Source: Micromonospora pisi (lineage in GTDB: Bacteria; Actinomycetota; Actinomycetes; Mycobacteriales; Micromonosporaceae). Taken from it: DNA of 64,000 nt. Below, one piece after another: positions 9,605 through 18,059 of the stretch (position 1 is the first letter of the stretch; the number at the start of each line of letters is the position of its first letter). The DNA lies in assembly GCF_003633685.1 (NCBI RefSeq), contig NZ_RBKT01000001.1:7564001-7628000 (forward strand), read 5' to 3'. The position numbers were made by a program, and so were the translations under genes. The notes under the pieces are model-generated. The model was not told the origin of the DNA. It worked only from the letters and a program-made list of their open reading frames with translations, and made no database searches.

Positions 9605-11241
9605 CGGGCGACCCCTTCCGTCGTACCGTCCTCGGTCGAGGTCCGGACGCCCGCCACGCCCGCGATCTCCGCGCCCGCGACGGCCGCGACCTGCGCGGCG
9701 TCCGCGGCACCGGTCGGGTCGACCTCACCGGTGGCCAGCAGCATGATCTCGGCTTCGCTGGCGCCGGCCGGCAGGGTGCCGGCGATGGTGCCCTGGCGCA
9801 TCACCAGGATCCGGTCGGCCATCCCGATCACCTCCGGCAGCTCGGAGGAGATCATCAGGATCGCCACGCCTTCGGCGGCGAGTTCCCGCATCAGCTCGTG
9901 GATGCTCGCCTTGGCGCCGACGTCGATGCCCCGGGTCGGCTCGTCGAAGATCAGGACGGTCGCACCGGTGCCGAGCCACTTGGCCAGTACCACCTTCTGC
10001 TGGTTGCCGCCGGAGAGGTAGCGCACCTCCCGATGTGGCGTGCCGCCGCGTAACTGCACCCGGTCCAGTAGGTTTCGGACCATGGCGGGGGTCGCCGTAC
10101 CGCGCCGGCCGGCCGAGCCCATGGCCCGGACCGCGAGCAGACTGTTGTCGCGCACGGAGAGCGGCAGCACCAGGCCCTCGGATTTGCGGTCCTCGGTGAG
10201 CAGGCCGATGCCGCACCGGATCGCGTGGCGGGGGGAGCGGAGCCGGCGCTGCCGGCCGTCGACGGTCAGCGTGCCGGTCGCCAGCCGGGTCGCGCCGAAG
10301 AGCAGCTTCGCCAGCTCGGTGCGGCCCGATCCGGCCAGCCCGGCGAGGCCCACGATCTCGCCGGCCCGCAGTTCCAGGTCGAGGTCGTGCAGGGGGCCGG
10401 CCGAGCCGCCGCGCAGCGCCAGCCGGACCGGACCGATCTGCTCGGCGGTGGCCCGGGGCGGGAAGTAGTGGTCGAGTTCCCGGCCGACCATGAGCCGTAC
10501 GAGTTGCCTCGGTTCGACCTGCGCGGTCTCGACCGTGTCGACCCGTCGACCGTCCTTGAGTACGGTGATCCGGTCGGTCAGCTCGAAGATCTCCTTGAGC
10601 CGGTGCGAGATGTAGAGCACGGTCAGACCGTTGTCCCGCAGTCGGCGGATTCGGGTGAAGAGCGCGTCGACCTCGTGTGGGGAGAGCGCGGCGGTGGGCT
10701 CGTCGAGCACCAGGATCCGAGGCTCGAAGGAGAGCGCTTTGGCGATCTCGACGAGTTGCTGCTGTGCCACCGGTAGCTGTCCGACCGTGGCGCGGGGGGC
10801 GATGACGTCGGCGGCGCCGAGACTGGCGAGCAGTCCGGTGGCGGTGGCCTCCATCGCGCGGCGGTCGACGCCGAGCCGTCGGCGTGGTTCCCGGCCGAGC
10901 CAGATGTTCTCCGCCACGGTCCGTTCGGGCAACAGGTTGAGCTCCTGGTGCACGATGCTGACGCCCTCGTCCAGGGCCTGTCGGGGATGGCCGAACCGGA
11001 CCTCGGTGCCGTCGATCGATATCCGGCCGCCGTCCGGCTGGTACGCCCCAACCAGGATCTTCATGAGTGTCGACTTGCCGGCGCCGTTTTCGCCCATCAC
11101 CGCGTGGATCTCTCCACGACGGCAGTCAAGGTCCACATGATCGAGGACGGTCACTCCGAAAAACCGCTTGGTGATTCCCTGCATCCGTAGCAGGACCTGG
11201 CCCGGGGGCTCATGGTGCTCCGTCGAATCAGCGTCCGTCAT
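9601..11241 (-). CDS. ribose-type sugar ABC transporter ATPase with two ATP-binding domains
   Basis: A 546-residue fused double ATPase of the RbsA/XylG/AraG type. The first domain has GENGAGKST and a full signature region; the second has degenerate GLAGSGRTE in place of Walker A but keeps LSGGNQQKV and FDEPTRGIDVGAK, as usual in this family. The methionine 16 codons inside the longest frame is taken as start: it follows GGGGG, whereas the first ATG has no ribosome site. It is the first gene of importer operon 1, directly behind a regulatory region rich in CGAAAGT half-sites. Confidence 0.9.
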   Translation of the reverse strand: MTDADSTEHHEPPGQVLLRMQGITKRFFGVTVLDHVDLDCRRGEIHAVMGENGAGKSTLMKILVGAYQPDGGRISIDGTEVRFGHPRQALDEGVSIVHQELNLLPERTVAENIWLGREPRRRLGVDRRAMEATATGLLASLGAADVIAPRATVGQLPVAQQQLVEIAKALSFEPRILVLDEPTAALSPHEVDALFTRIRRLRDNGLTVLYISHRLKEIFELTDRITVLKDGRRVDTVETAQVEPRQLVRLMVGRELDHYFPPRATAEQIGPVRLALRGGSAGPLHDLDLELRAGEIVGLAGLAGSGRTELAKLLFGATRLATGTLTVDGRQRRLRSPRHAIRCGIGLLTEDRKSEGLVLPLSVRDNSLLAVRAMGSAGRRGTATPAMVRNLLDRVQLRGGTPHREVRYLSGGNQQKVVLAKWLGTGATVLIFDEPTRGIDVGAKASIHELMRELAAEGVAILMISSELPEVIGMADRILVMRQGTIAGTLPAGASEAEIMLLATGEVDPTGAADAAQVAAVAGAEIAGVAGVRTSTEDGTTEGVAR

Positions 11242-11300
11242 CCGCGCTACCCCCGCGTCCGGCGACTCTTGGCATCGAAGACTAGGCATTCATGGCAGTC

Positions 11301-11358
11301 ATGTAAAGCGAAAGTTACGTGTGAAGCTTTAATACTTTCGTCCGCGTGACCGAAAGTT
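11301..11358. promoter_or_regulatory. repeated CGAAAGT half-sites before importer operon 1
   Basis: CGAAAGT occurs at 11309-11315 and 11351-11357 and in inverted form, ACTTTCG, at 11334-11340. This gives two overlapping inverted-repeat pairs (spacers 18 and 10). ATGTAA/TTACGT (11301-11306, 11315-11320) forms a further imperfect pair. The region lies between the lacI stop and the importer 1 ATPase gene, the only untranscribed gap there. It probably holds the promoter and operator of importer operon 1. The binding protein is not known. Confidence 0.5.
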
Positions 11359-11372
11359 CAAAAGATCGTCCA

Positions 11373-12425
11373 CTAAAGGGTGTCCTCTGTGGATCTGACC
11401 GGCTCGGGGGGCGCGGTGCTGCCCCGTTCGACCAGGGTCGGCGCCACCGCAGCCACCTCCGATGTGGTATCCGGTCCGTCGGCCAGCTCCAGCAGGCGCA
11501 GCAGGGCCGCCATGCTCCGGCGCCCCACCTCGTCGAAGTCCTGGCGGACGGTGGTCAGCGGCGGAATGAGAAACTCCGCCTCCGGGATGTCGTCGAAGCC
11601 CACCACGCTGACCTCCCCGGGCACCCGTACGCCCCGCTCGTGCAGCGCCCGGAGCAGACCGAGCGCCATCTGGTCGTTGGCGGCGAAGACCGCCGTCACG
11701 TCGGCCTGCTGGGCCAACGCCTGCCCGGCGGCATAGCCGGAACGGGCACTCCAGTCACCCGCGATCATCGCCGGCACCGGCCGGCCCGCGTCGCGTAGCG
11801 CGGCACGCCACCCCTCGACCCGGTCCCGGGCCTCCAACCAGTCCGGCGGACCGGCGATGTGCCACACCGTACGGTGTCCGAGCGCCAGCAGGTGCTCGAC
11901 CGCGAGCCGCGCACCCGCGACCTGGTCGACGCCGACGACCGGGGCGCCGCCGTCCAGGCCGGCCTCCACCGCCACCGCTGGCAGCCCGGCCGGCAGGCTG
12001 TGCAGCGCACCGGCCGCCTCCAGTTGCGGGGCGATGATGATGACACCCTCCACCGACTGCTCGGCGAGCGCGTCCACGGCGGCGAGCACCCCCGCGCGGT
12101 CGATCCGTTCCAGGGTGGCGATGCTGACCCAGTAACCGGCCGCCCGGGCGGCCCGCTCGATCCCGTACAGGGTGGAGGCCGGGCCGAAGAGGGTGGTGTC
12201 GAAGCTGACCACGCCGAGCACCCGCGACCGGCGCCGGACCAGGCCGCGCGCCAGGGCGTTGCGCCGGTAGCTCAGCTCGGAGATCGCCGCCAGCACCCGG
12301 TCCCGGGTCTCCGGGCGTACGTTCGGGTGGTGGTTGAGCACCCTGGACACGGTCTGGTGCGACACCCCGGCGAGGCGTGCGACGTCCGCCATGACGGCCG
12401 GACGTCCGTTCGTCGGCGTCACCAC
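11373..12425 (-). CDS. LacI-family transcriptional repressor
   Basis: A 350-residue regulator with an N-terminal LacI helix-turn-helix (MADVARLAGVSHQTVSRVLN, residues 12-31) and a periplasmic-binding-protein-like effector domain (residues 68-340). The recognition helix SHQTVSRV resembles the SYQTVSRV of E. coli LacI, so a TGTGA/TGTTA-type half-site is likely. It starts 18 bases after yjfF and so is probably the last gene of the ytf-like operon, placed just before the promoter of importer 1. Two adjacent GTG codons can start it; no good ribosome site distinguishes them. It is a candidate to control both importers in response to a sugar. Confidence 0.92.
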   Translation of the reverse strand: MVTPTNGRPAVMADVARLAGVSHQTVSRVLNHHPNVRPETRDRVLAAISELSYRRNALARGLVRRRSRVLGVVSFDTTLFGPASTLYGIERAARAAGYWVSIATLERIDRAGVLAAVDALAEQSVEGVIIIAPQLEAAGALHSLPAGLPAVAVEAGLDGGAPVVGVDQVAGARLAVEHLLALGHRTVWHIAGPPDWLEARDRVEGWRAALRDAGRPVPAMIAGDWSARSGYAAGQALAQQADVTAVFAANDQMALGLLRALHERGVRVPGEVSVVGFDDIPEAEFLIPPLTTVRQDFDEVGRRSMAALLRLLELADGPDTTSEVAAVAPTLVERGSTAPPEPVRSTEDTL

Positions 12426-12443
12426 TCCCGCCGCCCGGGCCGG

Positions 12444-13460
12444 TTACGACGCACGCCGGGAGACCGCTCGTTGCAGCAGGATGAAGGCCGCCAGCAGGAC
12501 GCCGATGACGATCTTCGTCCACCAGGAACTGAGGTTGCCCTGGAAGGTGATGATCGTCTGGATCAGGCCCAGCACCAGCACACCCAGCACCGTGCCGAAC
12601 AGGTAGCCCGATCCGCCGGTGAGCAGGGTGCCGCCGATCACCACCGCGGCGATCGCGTCGAGTTCGAGACCGGTGGCGTGCAGCCCGTAACCGGAGAGCA
12701 TGTAGAAGCTGAGCAGTACGCCGCCGAGCGCCGAGCAGAACCCGCTGATGGTGTAGACCGCGATGCGGGTACGCCCGACCGGCAACCCCATCAGCAGCGC
12801 CGACTGCGGGCTCCCGCCGACCGCGTAGACGTCCCGCCCGAGCCGGGTGTACGCCAACACGTACGCCGCGCCGAGCACCACGACCAGTGCGATCAGCACA
12901 CTGGTCGAGACGAAGAAGCCGCCGGCTCGGAGCTTGCTCTGCGCCATCGTGGTCCAGAACCCGTCGGTGATCGGGATCGAGTCGGTGCTGATCACGTAGC
13001 AGAGACCGCGGGCCAGGAACATGCCGGCGAGGGTGGCGATGAACGGCTGGATCTCGAAGAAGTGGATGACACACCCCATGGCGAAGCCGAAGGCGGCGCC
13101 GATCAGCAGCACCAAGGGAAGCACCACTCCAGGTGGCCAGCCCCGCTGCTCCAGCAGCGACGCCGAGATCATGGTGGTCAGTGCCACCACCGCCCCGACC
13201 GACAGGTCGATCCCGCCGGTGAGGATCACGAACGTCATGCCGACAGCGACGACCAGCAGGAACGCGTTGTCGATGAGGACGTTCAGCAGCACCTGGGTGT
13301 CGGAGAAGCCCTCGTAGTTGACCGCGCCGAGGCCGTACATCAGGGCCAGCAGGGCGAGCGTCGCCAGCACCGGCAGGTAGCGCCGCCGGGCGTCGAGCAG
13401 GCGGGGCAGGGCGGCACCGGCGGTGCTCGTACCTGTTTTTGTCTCGCCGAGGTCGATCAT
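12444..13460 (-). CDS. yjfF: sugar ABC transporter permease, YjfF-like
   Basis: A 338-residue RbsC-family permease, last membrane component of the second importer. It shows FVILTGGIDLSVGAVV, FIATLAGMFLARG and AVVIGGTLLTGGSG, and the gene order binding protein, ATPase, permease, permease matches E. coli ytfQ-ytfR-ytfT-yjfF. Its ATG overlaps the stop of the preceding permease gene by ATGA. The symbol is assigned from gene order and family, not from a computed alignment. Confidence 0.87.
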   Translation of the reverse strand: MIDLGETKTGTSTAGAALPRLLDARRRYLPVLATLALLALMYGLGAVNYEGFSDTQVLLNVLIDNAFLLVVAVGMTFVILTGGIDLSVGAVVALTTMISASLLEQRGWPPGVVLPLVLLIGAAFGFAMGCVIHFFEIQPFIATLAGMFLARGLCYVISTDSIPITDGFWTTMAQSKLRAGGFFVSTSVLIALVVVLGAAYVLAYTRLGRDVYAVGGSPQSALLMGLPVGRTRIAVYTISGFCSALGGVLLSFYMLSGYGLHATGLELDAIAAVVIGGTLLTGGSGYLFGTVLGVLVLGLIQTIITFQGNLSSWWTKIVIGVLLAAFILLQRAVSRRAS

Positions 13461-14506
13461 GCCGGGACCTCCAGCTTCGGTGCCGATGCGGTGGGCGCCG
13501 GCGGGTCGGGATGGCGGCGCCGGGCGAACACCCGGTTCCGGAAGGCGGGCGACTGGGCCAGGCAGAGGACGATGACCACGACCGCCTTGAACAGCAGGGT
13601 GGTCTCGGGAGTGATGCCGATGGTGTAGATCGTGGTGTCGAGGGTCTTGATGATGACCGCGCCGAGCACCGTGCCGGCGATGGAGAACCGGCCTCCGGCC
13701 AGCGCGGTGCCGCCGATGACCACGGCGAGGATCGCGTCGAGTTCGATCAGCAGCCCGGCGTTGTTGCCGTCCGCGCTGGAGACGTTCGAGCTGATCATCA
13801 GGCCGGCGACCCCGGCGCAGAGCCCGCAGAAGACGTACGCGCTCACGATCAGACGGCGTGACCTGATGCCGGCGAGCCGGCTGGCCCGGGGGTTTCCGCC
13901 GACCGCCTCGATCAGCAGGCCCAGGGCGGTACGCCGGGTGAGGGTCACCGCGATCGCCGTCACCACCACGGCGATCAGCACCGAGAACGGGAGGGTGAGC
14001 CAGTACCCGGCACCGATGAGCCGGTACGGGTCCGAGGTGATGGTGATGATCTGCCCACCGGTGATGAGCTGGGCGATGCCCCGACCGGCCACCATCAGGA
14101 TCAGCGTCGCGATGATCGGCTGGATGCCGACGGCGGCGACCAGGAAACCGTTCCAGAGTCCGAGCAGGAGCGACCCGAGCAGCGCCAGCCCCACGGCGAG
14201 GAGCACCACCGACACGCTCTGCTGGTTGTCCTGTTCGCTGATTCGCAGGCAGGCCAGGGCGCCGGCGATCGCCACCACCGCGCCGACCGAGAGGTCGATG
14301 CCGCCGGTGGCGATGACCACCGTCATGCCGAGCGCGACCAGCACCAGGGGCGCGCTGAGCCGCAGGATGTCGATCAGGCTGCCGTAGAGGTGGCCGTCGC
14401 GGAGCTGGATGGAGAAGAAGCCCGGGGTGAAGGCAAGGTTGCCGAGCAGTAGCAGGGCGAGGATGGCCAACGGCCAGAAGAGGCGGTGTCGCAGCAGGTT
14501 CGTCAT
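13457..14506 (-). CDS. ytfT: sugar ABC transporter permease, YtfT-like
   Basis: A 349-residue polytopic RbsC-family permease with the hallmark VIATGGIDLSVGAVV and AVVIGGTALAGGRF. Start and stop both overlap the neighbouring genes by 4 bases (ATGA), indicating coupled translation with the ATPase and the second permease. With YjfF it should form the transmembrane channel through which the sugar captured by the YtfQ-like protein passes. Confidence 0.87.
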   Translation of the reverse strand: MTNLLRHRLFWPLAILALLLLGNLAFTPGFFSIQLRDGHLYGSLIDILRLSAPLVLVALGMTVVIATGGIDLSVGAVVAIAGALACLRISEQDNQQSVSVVLLAVGLALLGSLLLGLWNGFLVAAVGIQPIIATLILMVAGRGIAQLITGGQIITITSDPYRLIGAGYWLTLPFSVLIAVVVTAIAVTLTRRTALGLLIEAVGGNPRASRLAGIRSRRLIVSAYVFCGLCAGVAGLMISSNVSSADGNNAGLLIELDAILAVVIGGTALAGGRFSIAGTVLGAVIIKTLDTTIYTIGITPETTLLFKAVVVIVLCLAQSPAFRNRVFARRRHPDPPAPTASAPKLEVPA

Positions 14507-16029
14507 GCCGGTGCTCCGCCCGCGATGACCGCCATCACCCGGTCGGCGTCGAGGTCGCCGGTGTTTTCCAGCTCGGTGACCAGGCGCCGGTCCCGGAACA
14601 CCGCGACCTTGTGGCTGAGCCGGAGCACCTCCTCGAGTTCGGCGGAGATGAAGAGCACAGCCATTCCACCGTCGGCGAGTTCGACGACGAGGCGTTGGAT
14701 CTCGGCCTTGGCGCCGACGTCGATGCCCCGGGTCGGTTCGTCCAGGATCAGCAGCCGGGGCTCGGTGATCAGCCAGCGGGCGAGCAGCACCTTCTGCTGG
14801 TTGCCGCCGCTGAGTGTGCGGACCGGTAGTTCCGGGTCGGCGGGTCGGATCCGCAGCGCCTGGACGTACCGATCGACCAGTTCGTCCTGGCGGCGCCGGG
14901 GGATGGGGCGGGACCAGCCGCGACTGGCCTGGAGGGCGAGCACGATGTTCTCCCGTACGGTGAGCTCTTCCACCAGGCCCTCGGTCCGGCGGTTTTCGGA
15001 GCAGAATCCGATGTGGTGCGCGGTCGCGGTGTGTGGGCCGCGCAGCACGACCGGTTTGCCGTCGACGAGGAGCTCTCCGTGGTCGGCGCGGTCGGCGCCG
15101 AACAACAGCCGAGCCGCTTCGGTGCGACCGGAGCCGAGCAGGCCGGCCAGCCCGACCACCTCACCCTGGTGGATGGCGAGGTGGTACGGCTCGATCGAGC
15201 CGTTGCGTCCCAGTTCACGCGCCTGCACGACCGGGGCGCCCTGCTCGATCGCGGCCACCGGGGGTTTGGGTTGCTCGTCGAGCTGTTCGAGTACGGCCAG
15301 TTCGCCGCCGATCATCTTGCCGACCAGGTCGAGCTGGCTCAGCTCGGTGGTGCGGTACTCGCCGATCAGCCGACCGTTGCGCAGCACCGTGATCCGGTCG
15401 GAGATCTCGTAGACCTGGTCGAGGAAGTGGGTGACGAAAATGATCGCCATGCCCTCCTCCTTGAGCTGTCGCATCACCCGGAACAGTTGCGCGACCTCGG
15501 CGGCGTCCAGGCTGGAGGTGGGTTCGTCGAGGATGAGCACCTTGGCGGAGATGTCGATCGCCCGTGCGATCGCGACCATCTGCTGGATGGCGAGCGAGTG
15601 GGCGCCGAGCGGGCTCGACACGTCGATGTCGAGGTCGAGCCGGCGGAGCCGGTCGGCGGCCCGGCGGCGCAGCTCGGACCAGCGGATGTGTCCGAACCGC
15701 CGGGGCTCGCGTCCGATGAACATGTTCTCCGCCACGGAGAGGTTGGTGCAGAGGTTGATCTCCTGGTAGACGGTGCTGATGCCGGCCTGTTGGGCGGCGA
15801 GCGGTCCGGCGAACGCGACCGGCCCACCGTCGAGTTCCATGTGACCGTGGTCGTGCTGGTAGACACCGGTCAGCACCTTGATCAGCGTGGACTTGCCGGC
15901 ACCGTTCTCGCCCATCAGGGCGTGCACCTCGCCCGGAAAGAGGCGGAAGTCGACGTGGTCCAGGGCGACGACCCCTGGGAAGTGCTTGCCGATGTCGGTC
16001 ATCGTGAGGATCGCCCGGCCTGTTGCCAT
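14503..16029 (-). CDS. ytfR: sugar ABC transporter ATPase, YtfR-like
   Basis: A 508-residue double-domain sugar importer ATPase. The N-terminal domain has GENGAGKST and LDEPTSSLDAAEV. The C-terminal domain has GLLGSGRTE, TLSGGNQQKV and LDEPTRGIDVGAK, the degenerate second site typical of the RbsA class. GGGAGAAGGG lies about 9 bases before the ATG. It powers import by the YtfT/YjfF pair. A strong 12-bp hairpin separates it from the ytfQ-like gene. Confidence 0.9.
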   Translation of the reverse strand: MATGRAILTMTDIGKHFPGVVALDHVDFRLFPGEVHALMGENGAGKSTLIKVLTGVYQHDHGHMELDGGPVAFAGPLAAQQAGISTVYQEINLCTNLSVAENMFIGREPRRFGHIRWSELRRRAADRLRRLDLDIDVSSPLGAHSLAIQQMVAIARAIDISAKVLILDEPTSSLDAAEVAQLFRVMRQLKEEGMAIIFVTHFLDQVYEISDRITVLRNGRLIGEYRTTELSQLDLVGKMIGGELAVLEQLDEQPKPPVAAIEQGAPVVQARELGRNGSIEPYHLAIHQGEVVGLAGLLGSGRTEAARLLFGADRADHGELLVDGKPVVLRGPHTATAHHIGFCSENRRTEGLVEELTVRENIVLALQASRGWSRPIPRRRQDELVDRYVQALRIRPADPELPVRTLSGGNQQKVLLARWLITEPRLLILDEPTRGIDVGAKAEIQRLVVELADGGMAVLFISAELEEVLRLSHKVAVFRDRRLVTELENTGDLDADRVMAVIAGGAPA

Positions 16030-16059
16030 GGCTGAAGCCCTTCTCCCGTGCGGTGGGCG

Positions 16060-16090
16060 GGTCGCCCCGGCGGTACGTGCCGGGGCGACC
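16060..16090 (-). terminator. intercistronic hairpin between ytfQ and ytfR
   Basis: GGTCGCCCCGGC (16060-16071) and its exact complement (16079-16090) form a 12-bp stem with a 7-base loop. It lies in the 83-base gap after the binding-protein gene. Such hairpins often stop most transcripts or protect the upstream mRNA, giving more binding protein than membrane components; that role is inferred. Confidence 0.6.
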
Positions 16091-16112
16091 GGTGAGCCGT
16101 CTGCCGCGTCGT

Positions 16113-17090
16113 TCAGTACTGGCGGTTCGGCAGTGCCGCCTTGGCCTGCTCCTGGGTGAAGGTGGTCTCCTCGGTGAGCACCCGCTGTTCCACGGTCTCA
16201 CCGGCGACGACCTTCTTGGCCAGGTCCATCAGTTGTGGACCGAGCAGCGGGCTGCACTCCACGATGTAGTTGATCTTTCCGTCGGCGAGGGCCTGCATGC
16301 CGTCCTTCACCGCGTCGACTGTCACGATCTTGATGTCGACGCCGGGCTTCTTGCCGGCCGCCTCGATCGCCTCGATCGCACCCAGGCCCATGTCGTCGTT
16401 GTGCGCGTAGAGCACGTCGATCTTCGGCTGTGCCTTGAGGAAGGCGTCCATGACCTCCTTGCCCTTGGCGCGGGTGAAGTCACCGGTCTGGGAGGCGATC
16501 ACCTTGAACTTCGGCTCGGTGCCGATGACCTTGGCGAAGCCCTCCTTCCGGTCGTTCGCCGGAGCGGCGCCCGTGGTGCCCTGGAGCTCGACGATGTTGA
16601 CCGTCTCGGGCTTGCCCTCGTACTCCTTCTTCAGCCACTCGCCGGCCCGTTCGCCCTCGATGATGAAGTCGGAGCCGATGAAGGTCTTGTAGAGCGACGT
16701 GTCCGGCGAGTCCACCGCGCGGTCGGTCAGGATCACCGGAATGCCCGCGTCCTTGGCCTCCTTGAGCACGGTGTCCCAGCCGGATTCCACCACCGGGGAA
16801 AAGGCGATCACGTCCACCCGCTGCGTGATGTAGCTGCGGATCGCCTTGATCTGGTTCTCCTGCTTCTGTTGCGCGTCGGAGAACTTGAGTTCGATGCCGG
16901 CCGCCTTGGCGGCCTCCTGAATGGACTTGGTGTTGGCGGTACGCCAGCCGCTCTCGGCGCCCACCTGCGCGAATCCCATTACGATCTTGTCGTCGGAGCC
17001 GCCTCCGGCGCCGCTGTCGCCGCCGCATGCGGTCAGCGAGGCGACCAGGAGCAGGCCACCCATCGCCGCCGCGGAAATCCTTCTGAACAC
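16113..17090 (-). CDS. ytfQ: galactofuranose-type sugar-binding lipoprotein, YtfQ-like
   Basis: A 325-residue substrate-binding lipoprotein, with signal peptide and lipobox LTAC at residues 18-21. The mature part strongly resembles E. coli YtfQ as I recall it: GFAQVGAESGWR, QQKQENQIKAIRSY, LKEAKDAGIPV, TGDFTRAKGKEVM and YAHNDDM all recur in order. YtfQ binds the furanose form of galactose, so galactofuranose is the likely ligand here too. It is the first gene of importer operon 2 and lies behind two LacI-type operators. Confidence 0.92.
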   Translation of the reverse strand: MFRRISAAAMGGLLLVASLTACGGDSGAGGGSDDKIVMGFAQVGAESGWRTANTKSIQEAAKAAGIELKFSDAQQKQENQIKAIRSYITQRVDVIAFSPVVESGWDTVLKEAKDAGIPVILTDRAVDSPDTSLYKTFIGSDFIIEGERAGEWLKKEYEGKPETVNIVELQGTTGAAPANDRKEGFAKVIGTEPKFKVIASQTGDFTRAKGKEVMDAFLKAQPKIDVLYAHNDDMGLGAIEAIEAAGKKPGVDIKIVTVDAVKDGMQALADGKINYIVECSPLLGPQLMDLAKKVVAGETVEQRVLTEETTFTQEQAKAALPNRQY

Positions 17091-17319
17091 CGCTTTCTCC
17101 TCACCCGTCTGGAACGTGTCGTGGGGTGGCGTCGAGGGGACATCCGCCGCCTGGTGTCCCGCGTCCCCGGCCCCGATGAGCCGATTGGTCGTGTCGCATG
17201 GGGCTGGTCGGGGCGGGGGTATCCGCCCGGAACCAACCGCCCACTGATCGGTTGCCGACCGGTGTCGGTCGACCGCAGGTGCTGTCTGGGGCCGCTGTAT
17301 GGCCCTTGCGTTTCGGTAG

Positions 17320-17333
17320 TGTTAACGCTCTCA
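17320..17333. promoter_or_regulatory. LacI-type operator, promoter-distal partner
   Basis: On the minus strand the 14 bases read TGAGAGCGTTAACA, an imperfect palindrome centred on CG as in LacI-family operators. It agrees in 11 of 14 positions with the site at 17440-17453, exactly 120 bases away. It lies about 230 bases before ytfQ. Confidence 0.55.
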
Positions 17334-17439
17334 TCGCGGCCGTCAAGGGTTTCCTTCGACCGCGACCGATCTGTGATTTGACACGGATCCAGAGCGGGCC
17401 ATAGATCATCGCGAGGGCGTAGACATTGAGCAAACGGCC

Positions 17440-17453
17440 TGTTAGCGTTCACA
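17440..17453. promoter_or_regulatory. LacI-type operator
   Basis: On the minus strand the site reads TGTGAACGCTAACA, close to the ideal lac-type TGTGAGC/GCTCACA pattern. With the related site 120 bases nearer to ytfQ it could bind one LacI tetramer or two dimers. The LacI protein encoded at the end of the same operon is the obvious candidate. Confidence 0.55.
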
Positions 17454-17640
17454 TCCAAGCGTCTGGGCGACACGGCTCAGGTGCCGTTTCGGCCTGGCCT
17501 GACCGGGTTTCGCAGCCGCCGCACCGGTCCGGCCTCCATCGCGTACGCCCGGGCACGCTGGTCGCCTTGATCGCAGTGGCGACACCGCGCATCGTTCGTA
17601 ACGGCGATCGGGGACGGCGGATGTCGCCCCATCTGCTCGT

Positions 17641-17796
17641 TCAGGCTCGCGAGGCCGGCAGCAGGTCACGCGACGGAACGAAGTACAGGTCCAACACCAC
17701 AGTGACGCCCATGAGGGTAGTGGCGATGATCGTGGTGGTGAGGGGGGACAGCAGCGGGGTGAGCGGTGCCAGACCGGCGAGTAGGGGGGAACCCGA
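17641..17796 (-). pseudogene. possible C-terminal remnant of a membrane protein
   Basis: An open 51-codon minus-strand stretch, with no start codon in a sensible place, encodes a proline-punctuated hydrophobic segment (LAPLTPLLSPLTTTIIATT, then VVLDLYFVPSRD) ending at a TGA. The hydrophobic pattern looks like the last one or two helices of an integral membrane protein. An upstream in-frame stop and possible continuation in another frame suggest decay. The family is not recognised. Confidence 0.3.
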
Positions 17797-17953
17797 TCAG
17801 TTGAGTCCAGGCGAGTCTCCCGAACAGGACCTGACCGCCCTCGTCGCCGAGCTCGTCACCAGCCGACCGCCATCGGCGCCCGCCGTACGGCAACGGCCTG
17901 CAGTCCAGCAGTAACTTGTCGGTTCGGTGTCGTGATGCCTCCCACCGACGAAG

Positions 17954-18001
17954 ACGAACACCGCCTGCCACGTTGGGGGGATCGTGGCAGGCGGTGTTCG
18001 T
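17954..18001 (-). terminator. 19-bp perfect hairpin terminator
   Basis: Arms 17954-17972 and 17983-18001 are perfect 19-base complements around a 10-base loop containing GGGGGG. It lies 58 bases past the stop of the ABC-2 permease gene on the minus strand, the expected place for the terminator of exporter module A. Confidence 0.8.
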
Positions 18002-18059
18002 GTTCGGGAAGGGCTCAGGGATCTTCGAGTAGCCGTGGGCGATTGGTGAGCGGTGTCGG

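Larger units (their letters stand above)
17091..18059. other. long intergenic region upstream of the ytf-like operon
   Basis: About 970 bases without a convincing intact gene. It holds the ytfQ leader and the two LacI-type operators (17320-17453). Next comes a GC-rich stretch where I see nothing, then a possible membrane-protein remnant (17641-17796) and a strong terminator (17954-18001) that closes the neighbouring ABC-2 exporter operon. Confidence 0.6.
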
